64,000 nucleotides of DNA from Leptolyngbyaceae cyanobacterium JSC-12 (GCA_000309945.1 CM001633.1:4985174-5049173); one strand, 5' to 3'; counted from the stretch's first letter, positions 18,103 through 28,684 are shown. Program-made: numbers and translations. The notes: generated by a model from the letters alone, not told the origin.

Positions 18103-21100
18103 CTATAACTTGATCAGAAAGGTTGTTCCTTGTCCTAAGGTAGAAAGGCACTCCAGGGTACCGCCATGTTTGACTGTGATAATTTCATAACTGATTGATA
18201 ATCCCAGCCCAGTTCCTTTGCCTTCTGGCTTGGTTGTGAAGAAGGGTGTAAACAGTTTTTGACGAACATCCTCTGGCATCCCAGACCCATTGTCTATAAT
18301 CTGAATGCACACGCGATCGCCATCTAAGCTGGTGCGAATTGTAATCGAGTTAGGGCTTTGTTCTAGCTGCATATAACTCTTGCCCTGATTGGCTTCTTCC
18401 AAGGCATCGATCGCATTTGCCAGGATATTCATGAATACCTGATTCAACTGACCAGGATAACATTCAACAGGCGGTAGATTACTGTACTCTTTAATAAGTT
18501 GAATTGCCGGACGATGGCCGTTTGCTTTTAGCCGATGCGATAGGATCATCAAGGTTGCTTCAATGCCCTCGTGAATATCAACTGCTCGCTTCTCTCCTTC
18601 ATCGGTACGAGAATAGTTTCGCAAGGATTGCATAATCTCTCGAATCCGATCAGTACCCAATTTCATCGATGTAATTAACTTCGGCAAATCATCTGTCAGA
18701 TAATCCAGGTCAATATCCTCAATCGTATCGACAATCTCATCGGGTAAGTCAGGGAAATGTTGTCGAAATAAGTTAACCAGATTGATCAGATCTGCAACAT
18801 ACTGTTGAGCGTAGCTCAAGTTACCAGAAATAAAGCCCACTGGATTGTTGACTTCGTGAGCAATGCCTGCCACCAATTGTCCCAGACTGGAAATTTTCTC
18901 GGTTTGAATGAGTTGGGCTTGAGTTTGCTGGAGTTTGTGCAACGATTGCTCTAGCTGCAAGGCACGTTCTCGCTCACGAGCTTCTGAAATCTTTAGAGCA
19001 GAATTCGCAGTTTGTAATTCTCGATAGAGGGTTGCATTCTCAAGCGAGGTGGCAATTTGCGCCGCCAATAGAGTTAATACTTCCACACGATCGCTGGTAA
19101 AAGCACTGGTCGTTTGACCATTTTCTAAATAAAGTACACCCGTAAGTTTGCCCTGGTAGCTAATCGGGCAAGCCAGGATCGATTTAGGCTGATACTGAAT
19201 GATGTACGGGTCAAATGCGAAAGTTGGTACTGTCGTAGCATCATCTAATATCAAATTTTCTTGAGTGCGGCATACATAATGCACAATTTGAATAGGCAGG
19301 GCATCCTGGATAGCAACGGGCAATGAATTGGAAACCATAATCCCATTGCGATCGCTGATACCTTGAACTACAATGACCGCTTCCCCCTCCACCAATAGAA
19401 TTAATGCCCCTTTTTCAGCTCCGGCATTCTCTAACACAACTTTCATCAATGTTTGCAGCAGAGAATCAAGCTCTATTTCTTGTGCAATGGCTTGCGAGGC
19501 TTTTAGAAAGGTTCCTAAATCCAGTGAATGAGTAGTAGTGCTGGTGCTAGAACCGGAGTAAGATGTTAACCTTGTAGTAGTCTGAATAGATAATTCATGA
19601 GATGAATTAGTAATTGATGTTAACAAAGACGGATAATTTTGTTTTAGATTAGTTAACTTGGTTTTTGCTCCCCAATTTTGATAGTTATAGTAAGCATCTA
19701 AAAGATAAGGCTTAGCCAACTTGCTTTTATTCTTGGATAGCCAAAACTTGGCAGCAAGTTCATTTGCCAGGGCTTCATCTTGAATAAACTGGTTCTCTTT
19801 TGCCGCAGCGATCGCCTGATCATAGAATTCAATTGCTAACCAATCTTTGCCAGAAACCCGTGCAATTTCTGCCTCAATCAGTTGATATAAATGCAAAAAA
19901 TTAGCTGGACAGTAACTCATCCAGCATTTCATCTGTGCTTGATTGTTCGTTATTTGCTCCCAGTAAATTGGTTTCTCCGCATCAGTAGCATCTGGGTATA
20001 ACGCTAGCAATATCAGGGATTCATAAAAATGGTAGGCTACGAGTGAGATATTGCTAGGAATTGAGGACAATAGTGCTTTAGCTGCCTGAATACATTGGAG
20101 AGCTTCAGAGAATTCCTCATATAGAAAAAGAATTTGAGCTTTATAGATGTAGTAATGACAGATACCAACGAATGTGCAGTGGATCTGACAATTTGTTAAA
20201 AATGCTGCTTCGCTTAAGATTTGATCACCAAATTGAAGAAGATTGGAGCGATCGCAAATTAAGTTTTCAATTGCAAGCTGCCCCGCTAGCAATACATCCG
20301 TTGCAAACTGATTTTTGGTTTGTTGCGTGAACTCCAAATAGCCCAATGTTCTGGTATGTAGCAGCTCAAGATTAACACCCTGATAAAAGGAACTGGCAAA
20401 CGTATAACCGATGTTATAACCTGCGTATTGTAATTCACCAGATTCCAATCCTGCTCGATAGCCCTCCAGAAAAATTAGCTCATCTTCTCTTAATGGCTTG
20501 ACCCAGTGATTAATGCAGTTACCAATTACCAAACAGGTTTTGCACTTTTCTACTTGGCTGTGAAATCGATCACTAATTGCTAGCCCAAGTTGACCAAATT
20601 CATAGCCAGTCCAATAATCTTGTTCCAGTGTTCCTAGCAAGAGTCCATAATTCGCATAGCCATGAGCCGATTCTGGACGATGACCATATTGCAGCGAGAA
20701 ATTCACCAGCTTCATATTTAAGACTCGCCACAGTGCTTGATCAGAAATGTAGGTCGGTGAACCTGCATACATCAATAGTTCGAGCGCCACCCGTTTTTCT
20801 GGCTGTGTAACTTCTGGAGCGTTCACAAGCGTTGCAATTTCACAATTATCTAAACGTTGACGAGCTTGTTTCATTTCTGTGTCTAAAGCAGCTTGCAAGT
20901 CTGTCTCTGGGACATCAACACCTACTAACGCCAGTCCCTTTCGTGCAGCTTGAATTGCCTCCTGATAGCGTCCTTGCAAAGTATAGATGATGATTAATAA
21001 TCGATGAACTTCTGCTCTTTCTATAATTGATTTAGAATGAGTCAAAATTTTGTAAACAAGCTCCTCTGCTTGTTGCAAATTTCCTAGCAAGTATCCAATC

Positions 21101-23523
21101 TCTGCTCGTTCTTTATAGAGTTTTAATGTTAGTTCATACTGGTCAACCCAGCAGTTTTCGCCTAAGTTTTTTTCTGCCTCTTCCAGATAGTCCTTGGCGG
21201 CAATATAAGCAGTGGCTGCTTTTGCTCTTTGAGCTGCGATTAGATTTAATCGGGCTAATTCATCTCGTTCAGCTTGGCTTACAATCTGGCTTTGCCCTAA
21301 ATTTAGGTGTTTTAGTAGTTCAAAAATGCGTTCTATTTGCTGACTTTGATCAAGTTTTTTTAATAGCAACTGTCCAATTTGCCAATGTACTACCTGTCTT
21401 TGAGTTGGCTCAATCAGAGCGTAGGCAGCTTGCTGAATGCGATCATGGAGAAACTTGTAGTGGAGAACCATCAAACTATAAGTCCCTGCATCGGTTTGAA
21501 TAACTACTGGTTTTGAAGCGGCTGAAATCAGTCCTGCCTGAGCAGCAGGCAAAAGAGCTTGATCTAGCTCGTGTAAGCTGCTGGGATGAGCGATCGCTAG
21601 GGTGTTCAGATCAAATCGATTACCAATGCAGGCAGCAATTTGTAAAATCACCTGAGTAGGTTGTGGCAACTTCTGCAATTTGCGAATCATTAACTCCACT
21701 ACATTATCCGTAATATCCATCGCCTCAATTTCAGCGATCACCCATTCCCACTGCTGCGTGGCAAGATTAAAGCGCAGTAAGTCCTCCTGATGTAGTGCTT
21801 TAAGGAATTCATTAATAAAGAAAGGGTTCCCGGCTGTTTTGCTATGTACTAGTTTTGCTAATGGCTCAATAGTTTTCGAATCATGATGGAGTGTTTCTGA
21901 AATTAAATTAGAGATATGCTCAAAGGTTAATGAATTAAGAATGATTTGGTTAATTGAAACGTTATGCTGCTGTAATTCCTCTAATGTTAAAATGAGTGGA
22001 TGGGTTGCAGTAATTTCATTATTACGATAAGCACCAATCAAGAATAAATATTCAGTTTGCTGATCAGTCAGCATGAGTTTAATTAAGCGCAGTGTGGCAG
22101 AATCAGCCCATTGTAAGTCGTCTAGAAAAATCACCAATGGATGGGTTTGTTGACAGAACACCCGCACAAAGCTTTGGAAGACTAGATCAAAGCGATTTTG
22201 CGCTTCTGCAGGCGGAAGGGGCGTAACAGCAGGCTGCTTACCCAAAATCAACTCAATTTCGGGAATCACATCGATCATGATTTGACCATTAGTGCCGAGG
22301 GCAGCTAGCAATTTATCGCGCCACTGGTTGAGATGCAGGGTGTTTTCGGTCAGTAGTTGCCGTACTAAAGATTGAAAGGCATGGACGATCGCGGAGTAGG
22401 GAATATTGCGTTGCAGTTGATCAAACTTACCGCTGATAAAATACCCCTGCTGACGAATAGTTTCTTCACCAGTTCGCACGTTGCACAGTGGTTTGTAGAG
22501 TTCTTGCACAAGGGCGGTTTTTCCAATGCCAGAATAGCCAGAGATCAGCATGAATTCCCGGCTGCCTGTGCCTGCAACTCGCTCAAATGCAGTAAATAAG
22601 GCAGTCAATTCTTGCTCTCGTCCGTACAATTTTTCGGGGATTTGACAGCGATCGCACCAGTCTTGTTGCCCTAAGGGAAAAGGCGCGATCGTGCGGTTGG
22701 TCAGCCATTGCTGCTGGCATTGTTCCAAGTCATGCTTTAAGCCAATTGCACTTTGATAGCGATCTTCTGCCATCTTTGCCATTAGCTTTAGCACAATGTT
22801 GGAAACAGCTACCGGAATCGCTGGGTTGAGGACGGTAGGGGAAACGGGTGGACGGGCAATGTGACAATGTACCAGTTCTAGTGGATCGTTACTCTGGAAC
22901 GGAAGTTGCTGGGTGAGTAACTCGTAAAACGTTACCCCAAGTGAATAAAAGTCGGTGCGGTAATCGATGCCCCGATTCATTCGCCCTGTTTGTTCTGGCG
23001 ACATATAAGACAGGGTTCCTTCAATTGCATCGGGGCTACTGAGAATTGGGTTTTCTCTAGTCAAAACTGAGGCAATGCTGAAGTCGGTGATTTTGACGAC
23101 TCCAGTTTCAGGGTTGATCAGCAAGTTGGCAGGTTTAAGATCGCGGTGAACAATTCGATGTTGGTGAAGATCAGCTAATGCCTGGGTGATTTGCACTGCG
23201 ATCGCAAAAAATTGATCTAAGTCCAGCGGTTGGAGGTCAATCTGGGTTCTGAGGGAGTGTGCCTCAAAATCTTCCATGATTAACGCTAACCCGTTTTGGC
23301 ATGGTTCCAGACTATATAAACGAACTACAGTAGTCAGATTTAAGTCTTTAGTGAGATTATATTGGTTGCGAAAGATCGCTAATTCTTTGGGTGAAGGAAA
23401 CTCATTTTTCAGGATTTTAATGACGACAGGTATAGAATCAATCTCTCGCTGCCCACGATATACTATTGTTTTGGAACTTTCGTAGATTTTGTCTGCAACT
23501 TGATAGCCTGCAAGTGTGATCAT
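18103..23523 (-). CDS. Giant Ser/Thr kinase - AAA ATPase - GAF - histidine kinase
   Basis: An 1806-residue fusion of the cyanobacterial HstK type. Residues 1-270 are a eukaryote-type Ser/Thr kinase with the catalytic loop HRDLKPANLL near 125 and MSPEQTGRM. About 285-480 is an AAA_16-type ATPase with Walker A SGYSGIGKTALVQE and Walker B-like LVIFLDDLQWAD. A helical, TPR-like region runs about 700-1290. GAF is about 1335-1490. A coiled coil leads into the kinase with His1556 (GIAHEVNNPVGF), and HATPase ends in GKGTGLGLSIS. The protein links Ser/Thr and His phosphorylation; in Anabaena such proteins relate to nitrogen or stress responses. It converges with the upstream kinase gene. A wrecked relative lies at 56582. 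Confidence 0.92.
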   Translation of the reverse strand: MITLAGYQVADKIYESSKTIVYRGQREIDSIPVVIKILKNEFPSPKELAIFRNQYNLTKDLNLTTVVRLYSLEPCQNGLALIMEDFEAHSLRTQIDLQPLDLDQFFAIAVQITQALADLHQHRIVHRDLKPANLLINPETGVVKITDFSIASVLTRENPILSSPDAIEGTLSYMSPEQTGRMNRGIDYRTDFYSLGVTFYELLTQQLPFQSNDPLELVHCHIARPPVSPTVLNPAIPVAVSNIVLKLMAKMAEDRYQSAIGLKHDLEQCQQQWLTNRTIAPFPLGQQDWCDRCQIPEKLYGREQELTALFTAFERVAGTGSREFMLISGYSGIGKTALVQELYKPLCNVRTGEETIRQQGYFISGKFDQLQRNIPYSAIVHAFQSLVRQLLTENTLHLNQWRDKLLAALGTNGQIMIDVIPEIELILGKQPAVTPLPPAEAQNRFDLVFQSFVRVFCQQTHPLVIFLDDLQWADSATLRLIKLMLTDQQTEYLFLIGAYRNNEITATHPLILTLEELQQHNVSINQIILNSLTFEHISNLISETLHHDSKTIEPLAKLVHSKTAGNPFFINEFLKALHQEDLLRFNLATQQWEWVIAEIEAMDITDNVVELMIRKLQKLPQPTQVILQIAACIGNRFDLNTLAIAHPSSLHELDQALLPAAQAGLISAASKPVVIQTDAGTYSLMVLHYKFLHDRIQQAAYALIEPTQRQVVHWQIGQLLLKKLDQSQQIERIFELLKHLNLGQSQIVSQAERDELARLNLIAAQRAKAATAYIAAKDYLEEAEKNLGENCWVDQYELTLKLYKERAEIGYLLGNLQQAEELVYKILTHSKSIIERAEVHRLLIIIYTLQGRYQEAIQAARKGLALVGVDVPETDLQAALDTEMKQARQRLDNCEIATLVNAPEVTQPEKRVALELLMYAGSPTYISDQALWRVLNMKLVNFSLQYGHRPESAHGYANYGLLLGTLEQDYWTGYEFGQLGLAISDRFHSQVEKCKTCLVIGNCINHWVKPLREDELIFLEGYRAGLESGELQYAGYNIGYTFASSFYQGVNLELLHTRTLGYLEFTQQTKNQFATDVLLAGQLAIENLICDRSNLLQFGDQILSEAAFLTNCQIHCTFVGICHYYIYKAQILFLYEEFSEALQCIQAAKALLSSIPSNISLVAYHFYESLILLALYPDATDAEKPIYWEQITNNQAQMKCWMSYCPANFLHLYQLIEAEIARVSGKDWLAIEFYDQAIAAAKENQFIQDEALANELAAKFWLSKNKSKLAKPYLLDAYYNYQNWGAKTKLTNLKQNYPSLLTSITNSSHELSIQTTTRLTSYSGSSTSTTTHSLDLGTFLKASQAIAQEIELDSLLQTLMKVVLENAGAEKGALILLVEGEAVIVVQGISDRNGIMVSNSLPVAIQDALPIQIVHYVCRTQENLILDDATTVPTFAFDPYIIQYQPKSILACPISYQGKLTGVLYLENGQTTSAFTSDRVEVLTLLAAQIATSLENATLYRELQTANSALKISEARERERALQLEQSLHKLQQTQAQLIQTEKISSLGQLVAGIAHEVNNPVGFISGNLSYAQQYVADLINLVNLFRQHFPDLPDEIVDTIEDIDLDYLTDDLPKLITSMKLGTDRIREIMQSLRNYSRTDEGEKRAVDIHEGIEATLMILSHRLKANGHRPAIQLIKEYSNLPPVECYPGQLNQVFMNILANAIDALEEANQGKSYMQLEQSPNSITIRTSLDGDRVCIQIIDNGSGMPEDVRQKLFTPFFTTKPEGKGTGLGLSISYEIITVKHGGTLECLSTLGQGTTFLIKL

Positions 23524-23724
23524 GAGAGTATGGGCTGTGCAAAGTTGATTGTTTCACTGAAGACTAGAGTTCCCTAAAGGTTACTCTAGCAAGCAAATGC
23601 CCTGCAAAATCATGAAATTGGCAGTTGCAAAACTGGCAAGTTTATAGTTAGGAGGAACCCTGGAATTAGCGCGATTGAAATCTGATCTTCAGGGATATCT
23701 CTAGGGATATCTCTGTTCGGGCTT

Positions 23725-24783
23725 CTAGGTCGTTGAGCAAGATGGATTTGTATTGACACCATAGGAAATTCCTAGTTGCTTGAGCCACTTACGATACATT
23801 AAAGAAGTGCGATCGCTGGGCAAATGGAATTCTGCGTTGCCATCGAGGGGTAAATGTTGGGGATTGTGCGATTCTAGATTCTTCAAATCCTGCAAGACGA
23901 TTTTATCTTGGTAAGCCATAATATCTGATTCTGAAATATCATGCCCGTAATTGAGTGCACCACTCATCCAACTAATGCATTCAGTTTCGCTGACTGGAGC
24001 AACGTGGTATAGCAACGTCAAACATTCACCAGAGGGGCCATATTTTCGCAAATAAGCTGTTAAGGGACGAAAAGCCCAATAGTCATAGCTTACATAATCT
24101 CCCTTGCCCATGCCATAGGGATCAGGTTGCCACACTCGGATATTGCGAGCACATACACCATGTTCATTAATTGTCACGTCATAATCCTGAATTTCCGGTT
24201 TATCCAGATCACCCAAAATGCCCGTGTGGATAAATGGAAAGTGCGCGACATCCAAAAAATTCTCAATCGCTCGCAGCCCATTGGAGCGAATATGATAGGG
24301 ACCCGTCATGTAACAACGGTAGGTGGGATCATCCCATTCTGGAAAGGCAACGATATCCTGCGCTGGCTCACCCAAGCAGACGTAGATTAACCCGTACCGC
24401 TCTTGGGCAAGATAGGTACGAATACAGGCTTGCTTAGGCGGCGTGTATTCAGGATGGGCAGGTACTTTCACACAGTGTCCCTGGGGGGCATAGGCTAAAC
24501 CGTGATAGGAGCAAACCAATGTATCTCCGACGACTCGCCCATTCGAAAGTCGCACACTCCGATGAGGGCAGCGATCTTCCCAGGCACACACAGGGGTATT
24601 ATCCCCGCGCCACAGGACTAGATCAGTATCTAGCAAACGAACTTTCAACAAGGTGCTGGGTTTGAGATCATCAGCTTTTGCAACCACATGCCAATCGTTG
24701 ATTAAAATACGGTCAACTAAAATGCGATCGCCTGCCTGACCATTCCCCAAATTGACAGCAGCGGCATGAGATTGTGAAACCAT
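23725..24783 (-). CDS. Rieske [2Fe-2S] non-haem iron oxygenase
   Basis: A 352-residue oxygenase alpha-subunit-like protein. The Rieske cluster ligands are visible in CPHRSVRLS and, 17 residues on, CSYHGLAY (CxH...CxxH). The mononuclear iron site is in ENFLDVAHFPFIHTG (D-x2-H-x4-H). Members hydroxylate or N/O-demethylate small ring or alkylamine compounds, taking electrons from a reductase; no reductase gene is adjacent. The length and C-terminal half resemble the phthalate/vanillate-demethylase/PaO-like branch. It is encoded 24 bases after the second nucleoside-type permease gene on the same strand, suggesting the imported compound is its substrate. The substrate itself is not evident. Confidence 0.85.
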   Translation of the reverse strand: MVSQSHAAAVNLGNGQAGDRILVDRILINDWHVVAKADDLKPSTLLKVRLLDTDLVLWRGDNTPVCAWEDRCPHRSVRLSNGRVVGDTLVCSYHGLAYAPQGHCVKVPAHPEYTPPKQACIRTYLAQERYGLIYVCLGEPAQDIVAFPEWDDPTYRCYMTGPYHIRSNGLRAIENFLDVAHFPFIHTGILGDLDKPEIQDYDVTINEHGVCARNIRVWQPDPYGMGKGDYVSYDYWAFRPLTAYLRKYGPSGECLTLLYHVAPVSETECISWMSGALNYGHDISESDIMAYQDKIVLQDLKNLESHNPQHLPLDGNAEFHLPSDRTSLMYRKWLKQLGISYGVNTNPSCSTT

Positions 24784-24807
24784 TACAAATTCTCCAAAGT
24801 AACAGGG

Positions 24808-25776
24808 CTAGCGGTCATCTTTGTCATAGGGAATCCCCAACTGGGCGGGTGCTTCGCTACGGGCAGAGCCTCGCAGGAGCACGACCAGGGTAAGTATGTA
24901 GGGCAACATTAGCAGAAACTCGTAGGGAATATCTGCTGACCCCAATGCCTGAATGCGGTATTGCAGGGCATCGGCAATGCCAAACAGGAGAGCACCCACT
25001 AACGCCCACAACGGCTGCCAACGGGAGAAAAAAACCAGGGCGATCGCAATCCAACCGCGACCTGCCACAATTCCTTCTCTAAAAACATTGAGCTGTACCA
25101 CAGTCAGCACCGCTCCACCCAAGCCTGCCATTGCCGAACCCAATAGCACTGCCACATAGCGAATCCGAGTCACATTTAGACCAGAGGTGTCAGCAGCAGC
25201 AGGATTTTCTCCTATTGATCGCAGTTCTAAGCCCCAGTAGGTACGAAACAGCAAGAACCAACAGACAAACACTAGTAACCCCGTAATGTAAACCACAGCA
25301 GTCTGGTTAAAGAAAATTTCGCCAATGATAGGAATGTTCGACAAGCCGGGAATTGCCCACTCATCCATACCTGTAACTCGTGCTCCTGCCGAGCCAAATT
25401 GCCGTCGATAGAGATAGTCGGTTAAACCTTGTCCCAAAATCACAAGTGTAATGCCTGTTACAACCTGATCGGCTCGTAGACTTACTGCCATCACTGCTGT
25501 AATCAACCCCATACCTGCCCCTGCCAGGCTCCCTACCGCTAAGCCAAGCCAGGCTGCCAGTTCTGGGAACCCAACCATTTTTTCGATCGCATGGGTGGCT
25601 GCGAACCCTGCTAATCCGCCCACGAGCATTACCCCTTCTAACCCGAGATTCAGGACGCCAGCAGATTCTGTCACAATTTCACCCAGCACTGCGAGTAACA
25701 CAGGCACCGCTAAACGAATTCCTGCTGAAATTAGGGCGATTAAAAAATTCCAGGTCAGAATTTGTTCCCACGGCAT
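24808..25776 (-). CDS. ABC transporter permease, nucleoside/BMP type (second subunit)
   Basis: A 322-residue integral membrane protein of the branched-chain/BMP permease superfamily. It has eight or more hydrophobic spans and the conserved segments GEIVTESAGVLNLGLEGVML at residue 30 and SIGENPAAADTSGLNVTRIRY near 185. This pattern is typical of the second permease of nucleoside or sugar uptake systems such as BmpA-NupPQ. It lies six bases after the first permease gene and overlaps its operon. The matching ATPase gene is absent from the window, and the binding protein is present only as a relic at 38243. The transporter may be completed elsewhere in the genome. Confidence 0.87.
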   Translation of the reverse strand: MPWEQILTWNFLIALISAGIRLAVPVLLAVLGEIVTESAGVLNLGLEGVMLVGGLAGFAATHAIEKMVGFPELAAWLGLAVGSLAGAGMGLITAVMAVSLRADQVVTGITLVILGQGLTDYLYRRQFGSAGARVTGMDEWAIPGLSNIPIIGEIFFNQTAVVYITGLLVFVCWFLLFRTYWGLELRSIGENPAAADTSGLNVTRIRYVAVLLGSAMAGLGGAVLTVVQLNVFREGIVAGRGWIAIALVFFSRWQPLWALVGALLFGIADALQYRIQALGSADIPYEFLLMLPYILTLVVLLRGSARSEAPAQLGIPYDKDDR

Positions 25777-25782
25777 TGAATA

Positions 25783-26829
25783 TTACGACTCCCGTTGCGC
25801 GATCGCGTTACCTGCCAGCACCAACAACACTAACAGCGCTTGAATCACCTGCGCTACTGAAGCTGGAATCTGTAACATTACATTCAACGATTGAGCCCCA
25901 ACCATCAATGCTGAAAATAGCAACGCTGCTACCAAAACGCCGATTGGATGCAGTTGCCCCAACAACGCCACTAAAATACCGCTAAATCCGTAGCCATCGG
26001 AAATATCTGCTTTGAGGCGGGTGTACGTGTAGCTCACTTCTAAAATGCCTGCTAGTCCTGCCAGTGCTCCACTGAAGACTAATGCTGTGAGAATGCTAAT
26101 ACTTGTTTTCATCCCAGCACAACGAGCAACACTGAGCCGCGCCCCAACTGCTCGCCATTGAAACCCCCAGGATGTTCGCCAAAGTAAAAAATAGACCACT
26201 CCCACCAGTCCAAATGCGAGGACTACGCCCCAGTGTAGTCGTGTTCCAGGCAAAGTCGGGATTTGAGCATTTGGGCTAAATTGTGCCGACTCTGGTAGAA
26301 ATCCATCTGGTTGCTGTAAAGGAACCCGTGCCAGATATTGCACAAACAAAATGCCGATATAGTTCAACATCAATGTGCAAATAATCAAATTCATCCCGCG
26401 CTGGAGGTACAAAAATCCGGCGATCGCGCTCCAAATTCCTCCCCCCACAATCCCTGCCAACACCATCAGAGGCAACAACCATGCAATAGGTAGGTTGGGT
26501 AACGCCAGGGCAACCACACCGCCACACAACGCCCCGATGTAGTATTGCCCCTCCGCGCCAATATTCCAGACCTTCGCCCGGAAAGCCACAGTCAATCCCA
26601 GCGCAATAATCAGCAATGGCGTTGCTTTTAGCAAGGTTTCGGTTAACTGTTGCGATCCGCCAAATGCCCCTAACCACAGCGTTTTATAAGCCTGGATGGG
26701 ATCTGCACCATTCAATTGTAGCAGCAACCCACCCAACACCAACGCCAGCACAGCTCCGGCAACTGGTGCAAAGGGCTTGAGTCGTGTGATCGTCAGTGAT
26801 TGGCTCAATGAGATTGGAATCAAAAGCAT
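25783..26829 (-). CDS. ABC transporter permease, nucleoside/BMP type (first subunit)
   Basis: The start at 26829 (MLLIPISLSQSLT) is preferred; a longer frame to 26913 adds unconserved residues. The 348-residue protein has the family block VAFRAKVWNIGAEGQYYIGA near residue 80 and VGARLSVARCAGMKTS near 220, with about eight membrane spans. It is the partner of the permease encoded immediately downstream. Together they should form the membrane channel of a BMP-type nucleoside, nucleobase or related importer. The promoter probably lies in the short divergent region shared with the 26951 gene. Confidence 0.85.
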   Translation of the reverse strand: MLLIPISLSQSLTITRLKPFAPVAGAVLALVLGGLLLQLNGADPIQAYKTLWLGAFGGSQQLTETLLKATPLLIIALGLTVAFRAKVWNIGAEGQYYIGALCGGVVALALPNLPIAWLLPLMVLAGIVGGGIWSAIAGFLYLQRGMNLIICTLMLNYIGILFVQYLARVPLQQPDGFLPESAQFSPNAQIPTLPGTRLHWGVVLAFGLVGVVYFLLWRTSWGFQWRAVGARLSVARCAGMKTSISILTALVFSGALAGLAGILEVSYTYTRLKADISDGYGFSGILVALLGQLHPIGVLVAALLFSALMVGAQSLNVMLQIPASVAQVIQALLVLLVLAGNAIAQRES

Positions 26830-26950
26830 TCTCCTGGTAGAGTAAACCGGATAGTAATTCTCGAAATTGCAAAATGAATCAAACAACGACCGGGAAAAAA
26901 CTATCCTTGTCAATAAATCTATTGCATCTGTTCTACTGCATCATCTTATT

Positions 26951-28684
26951 ATGTTGAAACGTACTTTCCCTTCTCCAGAAGCTCTCCGCCGCTTTCCCTT
27001 TGGCTTGGCAGATGTCGCTGTTATCCTTGGCACATTGGTGTTGTTGGCGCTACTAGCTCGCATTGGAGCCGGAACATTGGTAAGTTTCCAACCGCCTGAT
27101 GTGGTGCCTGCGATTGATTTAGATCCACAAAACTTACCTTACTACGCGGGCAGATCAACTCTGCGAATGTTCATTGCGTTGTTTTTTTCGACTGTTTTTA
27201 CGCTGATCTATGGCTATGTGGCTGCTAGCAGTCGTCGGGCTGAACGAGTCATGATTCCCTTGCTAGATATTTTGCAATCAGTGCCAGTACTGGGGTTCCT
27301 GTCGATTACTGTAACGGGGTTTATTGCACTATTTCCGGGGAGCTTGCTGGGGCTGGAGGCAGCCTCTATTTTCGCCATTTTTACGAGTCAGGTCTGGAAT
27401 ATGACTTTTTCGTTCTACCAGTCTCTACGAACCGTTCCTAAGGAATTGGCGGAAGCTGCGACGCTCTATCAACTTTCGGGGTGGCAACGGTTTACCAAGC
27501 TGGAGGTGCCTTCTGCCATGATTGGCTTGTTGTGGAATGCCATGATGAGTTTTGGGGGCGGTTGGTTTTTCGTGGCGGCAAGTGAAGCAATCAGCGTCTT
27601 GAATCAGGAGTATGTGTTGCCAGGGCTGGGATCATACGTTGCTGGGGCGATCGCTGCTGAAGACCTACCAGCGTTGGGGTGGGCACTGTTGACAATAGCG
27701 ATCGTCATTATTCTAGTTAATCAACTTTTTTGGCGACCGCTAGTTGCCTGGTCAGACAAGTTTCGCTTAGAACAGAGTGCTTCCTCGGATGCTCCTGAAT
27801 CTTGGGTGTATGACTTACTCCAAGCCGCAAGGATTCCCCGAATGCTTGCTAAAGCACTGTCACCAATCCAGGAAACCTTGAACCGTTTCCTTTCAAGACT
27901 GACGCAACCCAAGCCTTCGTACTTGCTGGATTCAGAACAACAAAATGGCAGCGATCGCATCTACAACATCACGCTACTGGTAATTATTGGAGCCTTAATA
28001 GCATGGGCATTGCATTTTATTCTCACAACAGTGGGGCTAGGTGAAGTCTTCAAAACCTTTGGGTTAGGTCTCCTCACACTACTGCGGGTGATGATTCTGC
28101 TAATTTTTGCAACTTTGATTTGGACTCCAATTGGGGTTGCGATTGGCTTCAACCCTAAATTAGCAAGGTTATTGCAGCCTGTTGTACAGTTTCTTGCCTC
28201 ATTTCCAGCCAACTTTATTTTCCCGTTTGCGACGCTCTTCTTTATTCGTACTAATGTCAGCATCGAATGGGGCAGTATTCTACTCATGGCATTAGGTGCG
28301 CAGTGGTATATTCTGTTTAATTCGATCGCTGGTGCTCAAAGCATTCCTACTGACTTAAGAGAAATGACTGTCGATATAGGAGTTACAGGATGGAAACGGT
28401 GGCAACGGTTAATCATACCAGGTATTTTTTCGGCATGGGTGACAGGTGGAGTCACTGCTAGTGGCGGCGCCTGGAACGCTAGCATTGTGGCTGAAGTTGT
28501 ATCCTGGGGACAAACTACTCTAACCGCTACAGGGCTGGGTGCCTACATTGCTGAAGCAACCACTATTGGAGATTGGCCCCGGATTACCTTAGGCATTGGC
28601 ATGATGAGCTTATTCGTTGTTGGGATCAATCGCCTATTTTGGCGACGGCTTTACGCTTTGGCAGAAACAAAATATCATCTATGA
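26951..28684 (+). CDS. Fused double ABC permease, NitT/TauT-like
   Basis: The ATG at 26951 (MLKRTFPSPEALRRFPF) is preferred over an upstream TTG. The 577-residue protein contains two copies of the binding-protein-dependent transport permease domain (about residues 60-270 and 340-565), each with the EAA-type loop: KELAEAATLYQLSGWQRF in the first and LREMTVDIGVTGWKRW in the second. Two permease domains in one chain remove the need for a dimer. The pair with the 29260 ATPase is a recognised bacterial arrangement, often without a dedicated binding protein; none is seen here. The ligand is unknown (anion, sulfonate or metal ion possible). Confidence 0.87.
   Translation: MLKRTFPSPEALRRFPFGLADVAVILGTLVLLALLARIGAGTLVSFQPPDVVPAIDLDPQNLPYYAGRSTLRMFIALFFSTVFTLIYGYVAASSRRAERVMIPLLDILQSVPVLGFLSITVTGFIALFPGSLLGLEAASIFAIFTSQVWNMTFSFYQSLRTVPKELAEAATLYQLSGWQRFTKLEVPSAMIGLLWNAMMSFGGGWFFVAASEAISVLNQEYVLPGLGSYVAGAIAAEDLPALGWALLTIAIVIILVNQLFWRPLVAWSDKFRLEQSASSDAPESWVYDLLQAARIPRMLAKALSPIQETLNRFLSRLTQPKPSYLLDSEQQNGSDRIYNITLLVIIGALIAWALHFILTTVGLGEVFKTFGLGLLTLLRVMILLIFATLIWTPIGVAIGFNPKLARLLQPVVQFLASFPANFIFPFATLFFIRTNVSIEWGSILLMALGAQWYILFNSIAGAQSIPTDLREMTVDIGVTGWKRWQRLIIPGIFSAWVTGGVTASGGAWNASIVAEVVSWGQTTLTATGLGAYIAEATTIGDWPRITLGIGMMSLFVVGINRLFWRRLYALAETKYHL

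Noticed and set aside
24127..24390. 87-codon plus-strand frame
   Set aside because: Fully antisense to the Rieske oxygenase, whose catalytic motifs prove the minus strand is coding.
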